Below, piece by piece: positions 1-4,912 of a DNA stretch of 5,832 nucleotides. A model generated the notes under the pieces. The model had not been told where the DNA came from and did not search any database. It was given only the letters and a program-made list of their open reading frames with translations. The position numbers and the translations under genes were made by a program. This stretch comes from Brevundimonas sp. UBA2388 (lineage in GTDB: Bacteria > Pseudomonadota > Alphaproteobacteria > Caulobacterales > Caulobacteraceae), in assembly GCA_002343425.1 (NCBI GenBank), contig DDSO01000033.1, positions 1 through 5,832 of the forward strand, given 5' to 3'. The first letter of the stretch is position 1. Each line of letters opens with the position of its first letter.

Positions 1-189
1 GTCCAGGGCAAGGCCGTCGAAGGCGCCCTGCACGGACTGGGCTGGGCCGGAGTCGCCAATGCTCGCGTCGGCAAGCTGATCGAGTTCGATCTGGACGGCG
101 CCGCCGATCCCGCTGCCGAGGCGAAGAAGATGTGCGAGCAGCTGTTGGCCAACACCGTGATCGAAAGCTACCGCATCGAGGTCGCATGA
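1..189 (+). CDS. purS: PurS subunit of FGAM synthase, 3' part (5' end outside window)
   Basis: PurS is the small subunit that bridges PurQ and PurL in phosphoribosylformylglycinamidine (FGAM) synthase, the fourth step of de novo purine synthesis in the cytoplasm. Frame 1 is open from base 1 and encodes 62 residues before TGA at 187-189. It contains the family block QGKAVEGALHGLGW, then VGKLIEFDL, and ends with the typical C-terminus VIESYRIEV. PurS is normally about 80 residues, so roughly 15-18 N-terminal residues lie before the window. The stop overlaps the start of the next small ORF in an ATGA arrangement. The partner genes purQ and purL lie downstream in the usual order but are not adjacent. 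The identification is firm; only the start is unseen. Confidence 0.95.
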   Translation, partial: VQGKAVEGALHGLGWAGVANARVGKLIEFDLDGAADPAAEAKKMCEQLLANTVIESYRIEVA

Positions 190-317
190 AGCGGCTGATC
201 CAGTTTTCCGTCACGGCCTTTGTCGTCGTCGGCGTGCTGATCTTCGCGGCCGCGCTGGCCGGCGGGCTGACGGACGATCGGGCCTTTACCCCGGCGGCCA
301 AGGAAGCGGCGCACTAG
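186..317 (+). CDS. 43-residue single-pass membrane peptide, function unknown
   Basis: I do not recognise this gene. The ATG at 186 overlaps the purS stop (ATGA), so translation is probably coupled to purS, and it has no Shine-Dalgarno sequence of its own apart from purS coding sequence. The product has a short basic N-terminus (MKR), one hydrophobic segment at about residues 5-26 (core VTAFVVVGVLIFAAALAGG) and a short polar tail ending KEAAH. That pattern fits a small inner-membrane protein or an uncleaved signal anchor. An upstream in-frame ATG at 132 would add 18 residues fully inside purS and interrupt the basic-hydrophobic layout, so 186 is preferred. It could be a lineage-specific small protein or a chance ORF, although the coherent TM segment argues against chance. 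Confidence 0.6.
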   Translation: MKRLIQFSVTAFVVVGVLIFAAALAGGLTDDRAFTPAAKEAAH

Positions 318-361
318 CGACGTGGGCCGCCTTCGTGCGTTAGGGTCAGTCCAGCCACAGC

Positions 362-366
362 GAGGA
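362..366 (+). promoter_or_regulatory. Ribosome binding site for the PEBP-family gene
   Basis: GAGGA lies 8 bases before the ATG at 375. It supports that start and suggests independent initiation after the 57-bp gap that follows the small membrane peptide. Confidence 0.6.
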
Positions 367-374
367 ACCCCGCC

Positions 375-839
375 ATGACCTTCACCCTGACCTCAACCGG
401 TTTCGCGGACGGCGGCCCCCTTCCCGACGCTCAGGTGCAGGCCAAGGGCAACCGTTCGCCGCAGCTGCGCTGGTCCGGCGCGCCGGCGGGCACGAAGAGC
501 TTCGCCATCACCTGTTTCGACCCTGATGCGCCGACCGGTTCGGGCTTCTGGCACTGGACGGTGGCCAACATTCCCACCGGTGTGACCGAGCTGGCCGAAG
601 GCGCTGCCGTTCCGTCCGGCGCCGTCGAGGGCCGGACGGATTTCGGGACGCCGGGGTTCGGCGGCGCCGCTCCGCCGCAGGGTCACGGCCCGCATCGGTA
701 CATCTTCACCGTCTTCGCCGTGGATGTAGAACGACTTGATGTGACGCCCGACAATTCGGGGGCCATCTTCGGCTTCAACCTGCATTTCCACACCCTGGCA
801 AAGGCCTCGATTACCGGCGTGTACGAGAACCGCGGCTGA
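375..839 (+). CDS. YbhB/YbcL family (PEBP, Raf kinase inhibitor-like) protein
   Basis: This is a complete 154-residue protein of the phosphatidylethanolamine-binding protein family, bacterial YbhB/YbcL branch, and its length is normal for that branch. Visible signatures are NRSPQLRWSGAP (residues 26-37), the ligand-pocket motif DPDAP (49-53), FWHW (58-61), and PPQGHGPHRY (100-109), which corresponds to the PEBP GxHR anion-binding motif. No signal peptide is present, so it is probably cytoplasmic. The bacterial members have a phosphate- or anion-binding pocket, but their physiological role is poorly known and a kinase-inhibitor role should not be assumed. The gene is codirectional with the HD-domain gene 25 bp downstream, so the two probably share a transcript. 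It sits between purS and purQ, with no evident tie to purine synthesis. Confidence 0.93.
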   Translation: MTFTLTSTGFADGGPLPDAQVQAKGNRSPQLRWSGAPAGTKSFAITCFDPDAPTGSGFWHWTVANIPTGVTELAEGAAVPSGAVEGRTDFGTPGFGGAAPPQGHGPHRYIFTVFAVDVERLDVTPDNSGAIFGFNLHFHTLAKASITGVYENRG

Positions 840-853
840 GCGCGACATCTATC

Positions 854-860
854 AGGAGGG
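854..860 (+). promoter_or_regulatory. Strong ribosome binding site for the HD-domain gene
   Basis: AGGAGGG, a nearly perfect Shine-Dalgarno sequence, ends 4 bases before the ATG at 865. It is the strongest such site in the window and fixes the start of the exported HD-domain protein, placing the signal peptide at the true N-terminus. Confidence 0.75.
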
Positions 861-864
861 CGGC

Positions 865-1578
865 ATGAAGACCTCGGCACTGGCTATCGCGGCAGGCATT
901 CTGTTGCTGACCGCGCCCTCCGCCTCGTCGGCGCAGGATGCCCCGGCGGTCGCGGCCGCCCCGACCGCGACGCCCGCCGGCATCCCGCTGGACAGTCCCT
1001 GGCGGCGCGCCGTGTACGAACAGGCGAACACCCATTTCCTGCACCCGAGCTGGGGCGTGCGTCACTCCGAGCGCAACTATGTGCTGGGGATGGCCCTCGC
1101 GCAGGCCGATGGGCTGACGATCGACCCCGATGTCCTGTTCGCAGCCGCCTTCCTGCATGACTGGGGCGGAATCGAGCCGTTCGACCTCCCAGGAGTTGAT
1201 CATGCCGTCCGCTCGGTGGAGCTGGCTGAACCGTTCCTGACCGAGGCCGGTTTCCCGATGGAGAAATTCCCGGCCGTTCGCGCCGCGATCCTGGGCCATA
1301 TGTACGACAAGGAACCGGAGGGTCCCGAAGCCGTGGTCCTGCACGACGCCGACGCGCTGGACTTCCTTGGCGCGCTCGGGGCAGCGCGCATGCTGGCGGC
1401 GACGGGCGAGGCGCACGACTACGACCTCGCCCTGAGACGGATCGAGCGATTCGCCGCCGATATCCCGCCGCGTCTCAAGACCGCTCCGGCTCGCGACATG
1501 GCCGTACAGCGGGTCGCGGTGATGACTGATTTCCTCGCCGAAGTCCGTCGTGAGACGCCCGAGGGCGCCAGACCCTGA
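865..1578 (+). CDS. HD-domain protein with N-terminal signal peptide
   Basis: This is a complete 237-residue protein. Residues 1-23 look like a Sec signal peptide: MKTS, then a hydrophobic stretch to about residue 16, then SASSA before Q24, with a likely cut after Ala23. An Ala/Pro-rich linker follows to about residue 42. The rest matches HD-superfamily metal-dependent phosphohydrolases: H67 in VRHSERNY, the H98-D99 doublet in FLHDWGG, H113, H145 in LGHMYDKE, and D161 in LHDADALDFLG. This supplies the H...HD...D metal ligand set. The C-terminal part (PPRLKT, AR, then a helix with FLAEVRRE) resembles YedJ-like HD hydrolases. The substrate is unknown; nucleotides or phosphoesters are the family norm. 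Most HD hydrolases are cytoplasmic, so predicted export is notable. It lies 25 bp after the PEBP gene, in a probable two-gene unit. Confidence 0.88.
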   Translation: MKTSALAIAAGILLLTAPSASSAQDAPAVAAAPTATPAGIPLDSPWRRAVYEQANTHFLHPSWGVRHSERNYVLGMALAQADGLTIDPDVLFAAAFLHDWGGIEPFDLPGVDHAVRSVELAEPFLTEAGFPMEKFPAVRAAILGHMYDKEPEGPEAVVLHDADALDFLGALGAARMLAATGEAHDYDLALRRIERFAADIPPRLKTAPARDMAVQRVAVMTDFLAEVRRETPEGARP

Positions 1579-1603
1579 CATGAGCGGCAAACGCTGCTAC
1601 AGG
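1575..1603 (+). promoter_or_regulatory. Candidate purQ promoter
   Basis: CTGACA at 1575-1580 (5 of 6 to the TTGACA -35 consensus) is followed after 17 bases by TACAGG at 1598-1603. The latter sits inside GCTACAGG, which partly matches the Caulobacter housekeeping -10 pattern GCTANAWC. The -35 overlaps the stop codon of the HD-domain gene. The AGGG at 1601-1604 can also serve as the purQ Shine-Dalgarno sequence, 7 bases before the ATG. The element is weak taken alone. Its main support is that purL carries the same arrangement at identical distances from its ATG. Confidence 0.4.
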
Positions 1604-1611
1604 GCCGCGCC

Positions 1612-2274
1612 ATGAGCGCAGCCGTCATCGTCTTCCCGGGTTCCAACTGCGATCGCGACTGCAAGGTCGCCATCGAACGCTCGACCGGCGAGCAGGTCGA
1701 AATGGTCTGGCATCAGGAGACCGAGCTGCCGTCGGGCCTTGATCTGATTGTCCTGCCGGGCGGCTTCTCCTACGGCGACTATCTGCGTTGTGGCGCCATG
1801 GCGGTGCTGTCACCGGTCATGCAGGCGGTGAAAAAGGCCGCCGACGACGGCGTGGCCGTGGTCGGCATCTGCAACGGCTTCCAGATCCTGTGCGAGGCCG
1901 GAATGCTGCCGGGCGCCCTGCTGCGCAACGCCGGGCTGAAATACGTCTGCAAGCCCATCGCGCTGACGGTCGCCAATGGCCAGACCCGCTTCACCGCCGG
2001 CTATCAGGGCCAGCGCGAGGTGGTGATGACCCAGGGCAATGGCGACGGAAACTATTTCGCCGACGCCGAGACCCTGGCCCGGATCGAGGGCGAGGGGCAG
2101 GTCGTGTTCCGCTATGTCGACAACCCGAACGGCTCGGTCGCTGACATCGCCGGCCTGCAGAATGCCCGCGGCAATGTGCTGGGGCTGATGCCCCACCCGG
2201 ACCGGGCGTTCGAGGAAGAGCTGGGCTCGGCCGACGGCGCGACACTGTTCCGCAGCGTCTTCGCCGCTGCCTGA
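1612..2274 (+). CDS. purQ: Phosphoribosylformylglycinamidine synthase subunit PurQ (glutaminase)
   Basis: PurQ hydrolyses glutamine and passes ammonia to PurL for conversion of FGAR to FGAM. This complete 220-residue class I glutamine amidotransferase shows FPGSNCDRD at the N-terminus, [17 protein letters not shown] (residues 48-64), the nucleophile Cys87 in [19 protein letters not shown], and the C-terminal MPHPDRAFE with catalytic His195. Two oddities are visible. The third triad position is Asp197 (HPD), where many PurQ proteins have Glu (HPE). The segment normally read as AHGEGNY or AHHDGNY is here QGNGDGNY (141-148), so the usual His is replaced by Asn143. Both are comparisons from memory. 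The reading frame is intact and the start is supported by AGGG at 1601-1604. The gene lies 33 bp after the HD-domain gene. Confidence 0.97.
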   Translation: MSAAVIVFPGSNCDRDCKVAIERSTGEQVEMVWHQETELPSGLDLIVLPGGFSYGDYLRCGAMAVLSPVMQAVKKAADDGVAVVGICNGFQILCEAGMLPGALLRNAGLKYVCKPIALTVANGQTRFTAGYQGQREVVMTQGNGDGNYFADAETLARIEGEGQVVFRYVDNPNGSVADIAGLQNARGNVLGLMPHPDRAFEEELGSADGATLFRSVFAAA

Positions 2275-2292
2275 CCCGATTGCGGACTTGAC

Positions 2293-2309
2293 CTGACGCC
2301 TCGCGTCAG
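2293..2309 (+). terminator. Short inverted repeat after purQ, possible weak terminator
   Basis: CTGACG (2293-2298) and CGTCAG (2304-2309) form a perfect 6-bp stem with a 5-base loop, 19 bp after the purQ stop. No T-run follows, so it is not a classic intrinsic terminator. It could be a weak pause, an mRNA-stabilising hairpin or an operator. It is the only clear hairpin between purQ and the acetyltransferase gene. Confidence 0.3.
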
Positions 2310-2331
2310 TCGATCTCCCGGGGCGCTATCC

Positions 2332-2336
2332 GGGGA
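2332..2336 (+). promoter_or_regulatory. Ribosome binding site that selects the acetyltransferase start
   Basis: GGGGA lies 7 bases before the ATG at 2344 but 13 bases before the alternative ATG at 2350. This favours the upstream start (MFMSERQ) over MSERQ. The match to AGGAGG is only fair, so the choice is not certain. Confidence 0.4.
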
Positions 2337-2343
2337 CCGACCG

Positions 2344-2895
2344 ATGTTCATGAGCGAACGGCAGAAGATGATCTCGGGTCTGCCGTACGATCCCGGCGAT
2401 CCCGAGCTTCAGGCCGACCAGACCGCCGCCAAACAATGGATGGCGCGCTACAACGCCGCCATGGCCGCCAGCCCCGCCGAGCGCCGCGACCTGCTGCGCC
2501 AGAAGATGGGCGAGGTCGGAGAGGGCGCGATCATCCGCCCGCCGTTCCACTGCGACTATGGCTACAACATCCGGCTGGGCCGGGGCGTGTTCATGAATTT
2601 CAACTGCGTGGTGCTGGACATCTGCGAGGTCGAGATCGGCGACCAGACGCAGATCGGGCCGGCGGTGCAGATCCTCACCGCCGACCATCCGCGTGATCCG
2701 GTCCAGCGGGCGGAAGGTATCGAGTTCGGCCGGCCGGTCACAATCGGCCGGAACGTGTGGATCGGCGGCGGCGCGATCATCCTGCCGGGCGTGACCATTG
2801 GCGACGATGCGGTCATCGGGGCCGGCTCGGTGGTGACGCGGGACGTGCCGGAAGGCGCGACCGCTGTCGGCAACCCGGCCCGCCTGAAGACCTAG
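2344..2895 (+). CDS. Sugar O-acetyltransferase, maltose acetyltransferase/NodL type
   Basis: This complete 183-residue cytoplasmic enzyme is predicted to move acetyl from acetyl-CoA to a sugar hydroxyl. The N-terminal maltose-acetyltransferase (Mac) region spans about residues 6-58 (KMISGLPYDPGDPEL, then a helix with RYNAA). The left-handed beta-helix of hexapeptide repeats follows: FHCDYGYNIRLG (68-79), MNFNCVVLD (84-92), IGDQTQIGP (98-106), catalytic His115 in TADHP, IGRNVWIGGG, then LPGVTIGDDAVIGAGSVV and the closing GNPAR. Length and motif order match the Maa/NodL/LacA family closely. The acceptor sugar cannot be read from sequence. An ATG two codons in (2350) is an alternative start. The 3' end meets the minus-strand hydroxylase-family gene, and the two stop codons overlap. 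It follows purQ by 69 bp but has no evident purine role. Confidence 0.95.
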   Translation: MFMSERQKMISGLPYDPGDPELQADQTAAKQWMARYNAAMAASPAERRDLLRQKMGEVGEGAIIRPPFHCDYGYNIRLGRGVFMNFNCVVLDICEVEIGDQTQIGPAVQILTADHPRDPVQRAEGIEFGRPVTIGRNVWIGGGAIILPGVTIGDDAVIGAGSVVTRDVPEGATAVGNPARLKT

Positions 2896-3923
2896 ACCCC
2901 CCAGGCCTGCCCGCCAGCGCCGTAGGCGTCGACCGCCTGGAACAAGGCCGAAACCAGCGCCCGCTCCTCCTCGCTCATCTCAGGCTTCCAGACGTCGAAA
3001 ATCAGTATGGTGCGGTCCCGACCGCTGTCGTTCGCGGCTTCATGCTCGATGGTGTCGTCGAACGCCCAGGCCTGGCCCTCACGCCACTCGCGCGTGTCGT
3101 TGCCGACGCGGAAGCGGCTGCCCGGCGGCGCGATCAGGGGTAGGTGGCAGATCAGGCGGGTGTTGATCAGTCCGTGGTGCGGCGGGATTCGCGCGCCGGC
3201 CCTGAGCTTCGAAAACAGGATCGAAGGCGTCCGCCCCGGAACCCGGCACAGCGGAACCTCGGCGAGGGCCGCCAGGGTGCGCGGGCAGCGCCGGGCGATG
3301 TCGGGCTGTTCCTCTCCGTCCTTCCACAGAAACAGGGCGCTCCAGTCGGCGTTGGACATCATCCCGGCAGCGTCGCTGTTGGGCCGGTCCGCCCGCGGCT
3401 CGACATAGGGGCGGAACAGGTCGGGTTCGGCCAGCAGGGCGTCCAGCTCGGCGCGAATCTCACCCGCCACCGCCTCGACCGCCGCCAGCCAGGGCAGGGT
3501 CTCCCGCGGCTGGAACTGGATCTGGGGCAGACCGGGGAAGAGGTAGAAGCGCGGCTCCTGCTGGTACAGGCGCTTGCGCCCCGCCATCAGATCTAGCGAC
3601 AGGGCGAAGCGGTCGCTTGAGGTCGAGGGGTTGAAGCCTGCGCCGGCGAGGCTGCTCGTCAGATGGGCCTCAAACCGCCGGGCCTGGGCCTGAACCGCGG
3701 CCTGGGCGCGGCGCAGTTCGGCGATGATCGCCGGCGCCAGACCCGTGCCGTCGCCGGCGACGCGCAGGGCGGAGCTGTAGAAGCTGGCGGCCGCGCGACT
3801 GTCGCCAAGCCCCGCGAGCGCATCCCCCTTGGCAATCAGCGCGCGCAAATCGCGCGGCTCCGCGGCAAGTGCGCGGTCTGCCGCTTCGATCGCGGCGCGG
3901 TGGCCCTGTTCCGTATTCGCCAT
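2892..3923 (-). CDS. Aspartyl/asparaginyl beta-hydroxylase family protein with TPR-like N-terminus
   Basis: This complete 343-residue protein is predicted to be an Fe(II)/2-oxoglutarate dioxygenase of the AspH/LpxO-like group. Residues 8-55 form TPR-like helices (ALAAEPRDLRALIAKGDALAG, then LGDSRAAASFYSSAL). The catalytic half shows PHHGLINTRLICHLPL (248-263) with likely iron ligand His249, then RVGNDTREWREGQAWAFDD, second ligand His294 in IEHEA, and a 2-oxoglutarate-binding Arg304 in DRTILIFDVWKPE. These match the human AspH core (HxG, then HE, then R before DVWHP). The substrate could be a protein Asp/Asn side chain or a lipid; nothing here decides that. No signal peptide or membrane segment is evident. 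The start ATG (complement of 3921-3923) lacks a clear Shine-Dalgarno sequence. It is the only minus-strand gene in the window and is divergent from the membrane protein gene. Confidence 0.9.
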   Translation of the reverse strand: MANTEQGHRAAIEAADRALAAEPRDLRALIAKGDALAGLGDSRAAASFYSSALRVAGDGTGLAPAIIAELRRAQAAVQAQARRFEAHLTSSLAGAGFNPSTSSDRFALSLDLMAGRKRLYQQEPRFYLFPGLPQIQFQPRETLPWLAAVEAVAGEIRAELDALLAEPDLFRPYVEPRADRPNSDAAGMMSNADWSALFLWKDGEEQPDIARRCPRTLAALAEVPLCRVPGRTPSILFSKLRAGARIPPHHGLINTRLICHLPLIAPPGSRFRVGNDTREWREGQAWAFDDTIEHEAANDSGRDRTILIFDVWKPEMSEEERALVSALFQAVDAYGAGGQAWGV

Positions 3924-3951
3924 TGTCAGATCGGAGGCGGGCGAACGGCGT

Positions 3952-3972
3952 CCGTCAAGATGAAAGCGTCAA
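3952..3972 (-). promoter_or_regulatory. Tandem TTGACG -35-like elements upstream of the hydroxylase-family gene
   Basis: On the minus strand, TTGACGC (complement of 3966-3972) and TTGACGG (complement of 3952-3958) repeat with a 14-bp period. Both fit the TTGACGS -35 pattern of the Caulobacter housekeeping sigma factor. No good -10 element follows at the right distance: the region near 3928-3937 reads CTCCGATCTG. Use of the proximal copy would place the transcript start close to the ATG, which would agree with the missing Shine-Dalgarno sequence. This is tentative. Confidence 0.3.
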
Positions 3973-3988
3973 ACAGGCCGGCGGCGGG

Positions 3989-4021
3989 GTACGATTGAAC
4001 CTTCACCGTTCGAGCGCGTAC
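3989..4021. repeat. Imperfect inverted repeat in the divergent intergenic region
   Basis: GTACGATTGAAC (3989-4000) and GTTCGAGCGCGTAC (4008-4021) are inverted copies around a 7-base loop. The outer five pairs (GTACG/CGTAC) and inner pairs (GAAC/GTTC) match, with a small asymmetric mismatch between them. It lies in the 123-bp gap between the divergent genes, 25 bp before the plus-strand ATG. It could be a repressor operator serving either gene, or an mRNA hairpin. There is no direct evidence for the bound protein. Confidence 0.35.
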
Positions 4022-4037
4022 TGATGACCACTGCATC

Positions 4038-4041
4038 GGAG
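4038..4041 (+). promoter_or_regulatory. Ribosome binding site for the multi-pass membrane protein gene
   Basis: GGAG ends 5 bases before the ATG at 4047 and supports that start codon. Confidence 0.5.
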
Positions 4042-4046
4042 TCGCC

Positions 4047-4844
4047 ATGTCCATCGAACGTCCCACGTCGTCACAGATGATCCGCCGGCTGTTGGTGCTC
4101 GCCGCCACGATCTTCGCCATTGTGATTGGCCAGACGCAGGTCCTGCTTCAATGGGGCCAGAGCCCGGCCGAGTTTGCCGCCGACAGCGACGCCACCCTGA
4201 AGGTCGCGGGCTACGCCTTCGCCATCTGGGGGGTGATCTATCTCTGGCTGGTGGTCTATGCGGTGAGGCAGGCTCTGCCCCAGACGGGCGAGAGCCTGCT
4301 GATCCATCGCCTGGGCTGGCCGTCGGTCGCAGCCCTGCTCGGCATCGGCTGGTGGGTCGTGGCGGCAGCCTTCGACTGGGAAATCGCGACGATCGTGCTG
4401 ATCTTCGGCTCGCTGGCCGTCCTGCTGGCGCCCCTGCTGGCCAATGCCGGCGCGATTCGCGCCCTGCCGCGCGGCGATCGCGACCGCTGGATGACCGTCT
4501 GGCCGCTGGCCATGCTGGCCGGCTGGCTGACCATTGCGGCGCCGGTCAACCTGATCACCGTGGCCACCGGCAACGGTTGGCTGCCCGAGGTCCTGTCGCC
4601 GACCGTCTGGGCTATTCTGGCGATCGCCGTTGTGACAGCCGTGGCGCTGGGCGTCACGCAGCGCCTGCGCACTCTCGCCTATGGCTTGCCGATCGCCTGG
4701 GGATTGCTGGGCGCGTTCGTCGCCGAGCAGGCGCGCAACCCGATGCTGGCCTATGCGGCGCTGGCCGCCGGCGTGACCGTTCTGGTGGGCGTCATTGTGC
4801 TCACATTCCGCCTGCGCTCCGGCGTGGAGCGAACGACCGCCTGA
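4047..4844 (+). CDS. Multi-pass membrane protein, TspO-like 'tryptophan-rich sensory' group (tentative)
   Basis: This complete 265-residue integral membrane protein has about seven or eight hydrophobic segments, near residues 12-30, 54-74, 93-110, 112-132, 148-170, 185-204, 210-227 and 234-254. Tryptophans cluster at membrane edges (W61, W67, W91, W102-W103, W111, W148, W152, W160, W178, W188, W218). The block KVAGYAFAIWGVIYLWLVVYAVRQ is typical of a long bacterial family often named tryptophan-rich sensory protein and related to TspO/MBR, which is itself shorter (five segments, about 160 residues). The assignment rests on that block and composition, so the ligand and role are unknown. No catalytic residues stand out. 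The gene is divergent from the hydroxylase-family gene and ends 68 bp before purL. Confidence 0.75.
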   Translation: MSIERPTSSQMIRRLLVLAATIFAIVIGQTQVLLQWGQSPAEFAADSDATLKVAGYAFAIWGVIYLWLVVYAVRQALPQTGESLLIHRLGWPSVAALLGIGWWVVAAAFDWEIATIVLIFGSLAVLLAPLLANAGAIRALPRGDRDRWMTVWPLAMLAGWLTIAAPVNLITVATGNGWLPEVLSPTVWAILAIAVVTAVALGVTQRLRTLAYGLPIAWGLLGAFVAEQARNPMLAYAALAAGVTVLVGVIVLTFRLRSGVERTTA

Positions 4845-4875
4845 CCCCCGATCTCGCGCTCGCCCCAAGCAGTGG

Positions 4876-4904
4876 CTGACACGACTCCGTTCAACGGCTA
4901 GAAG
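4876..4904 (+). promoter_or_regulatory. Candidate purL promoter, Caulobacter housekeeping type
   Basis: CTGACA (4876-4881; 5 of 6 to TTGACA) is spaced 17 bases from TAGAAG (4899-4904; 4 of 6 to TATAAT). Seen as the Caulobacter pattern, GCTAGAAG at 4897-4904 matches GCTANAWC at 7 of 8 positions, and the 14-base gap after CTGACAC is within the described range. The predicted start would fall within a few bases of the ATG at 4913. AGAAGG (4900-4905), 7 bases before the ATG, overlaps the -10 and could instead act as the Shine-Dalgarno sequence, so the two readings compete. A promoter here is needed if the minus-strand gene upstream isolates purL from the purQ transcript. Confidence 0.5.
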
Positions 4905-4912
4905 GCGCGCCC

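Noticed and set aside
132..317. A longer version of the small membrane peptide starting at 132
   Set aside because: The extra 18 residues lie wholly inside purS in another frame, lack a ribosome site and put an Arg/His-rich stretch before the natural MKR-hydrophobic start at 186.
393..848. A 151-codon open frame on the minus strand opposite the PEBP gene
   Set aside because: It covers almost exactly the PEBP gene, whose family motifs are clear. The antisense protein shows no family signature.
811..1590. A 259-codon open frame on the minus strand opposite the HD-domain gene
   Set aside because: The plus-strand gene has a strong Shine-Dalgarno sequence, signal peptide and HD motifs. The antisense product is Arg/Gly-rich with no domain.
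3144..3596. A 150-codon plus-strand frame opposite the hydroxylase-family gene, and a similar one at 3007-3408
   Set aside because: The minus-strand product carries the iron and 2-oxoglutarate binding residues of a known family. The plus-strand frames are compositional shadows.
4887..4897. CCGTT and AACGG inverted repeat before purL as a terminator
   Set aside because: The usable stem is only 3 bp with a 5-base loop, there is no T-run, and it lies in the spacer of the candidate promoter.
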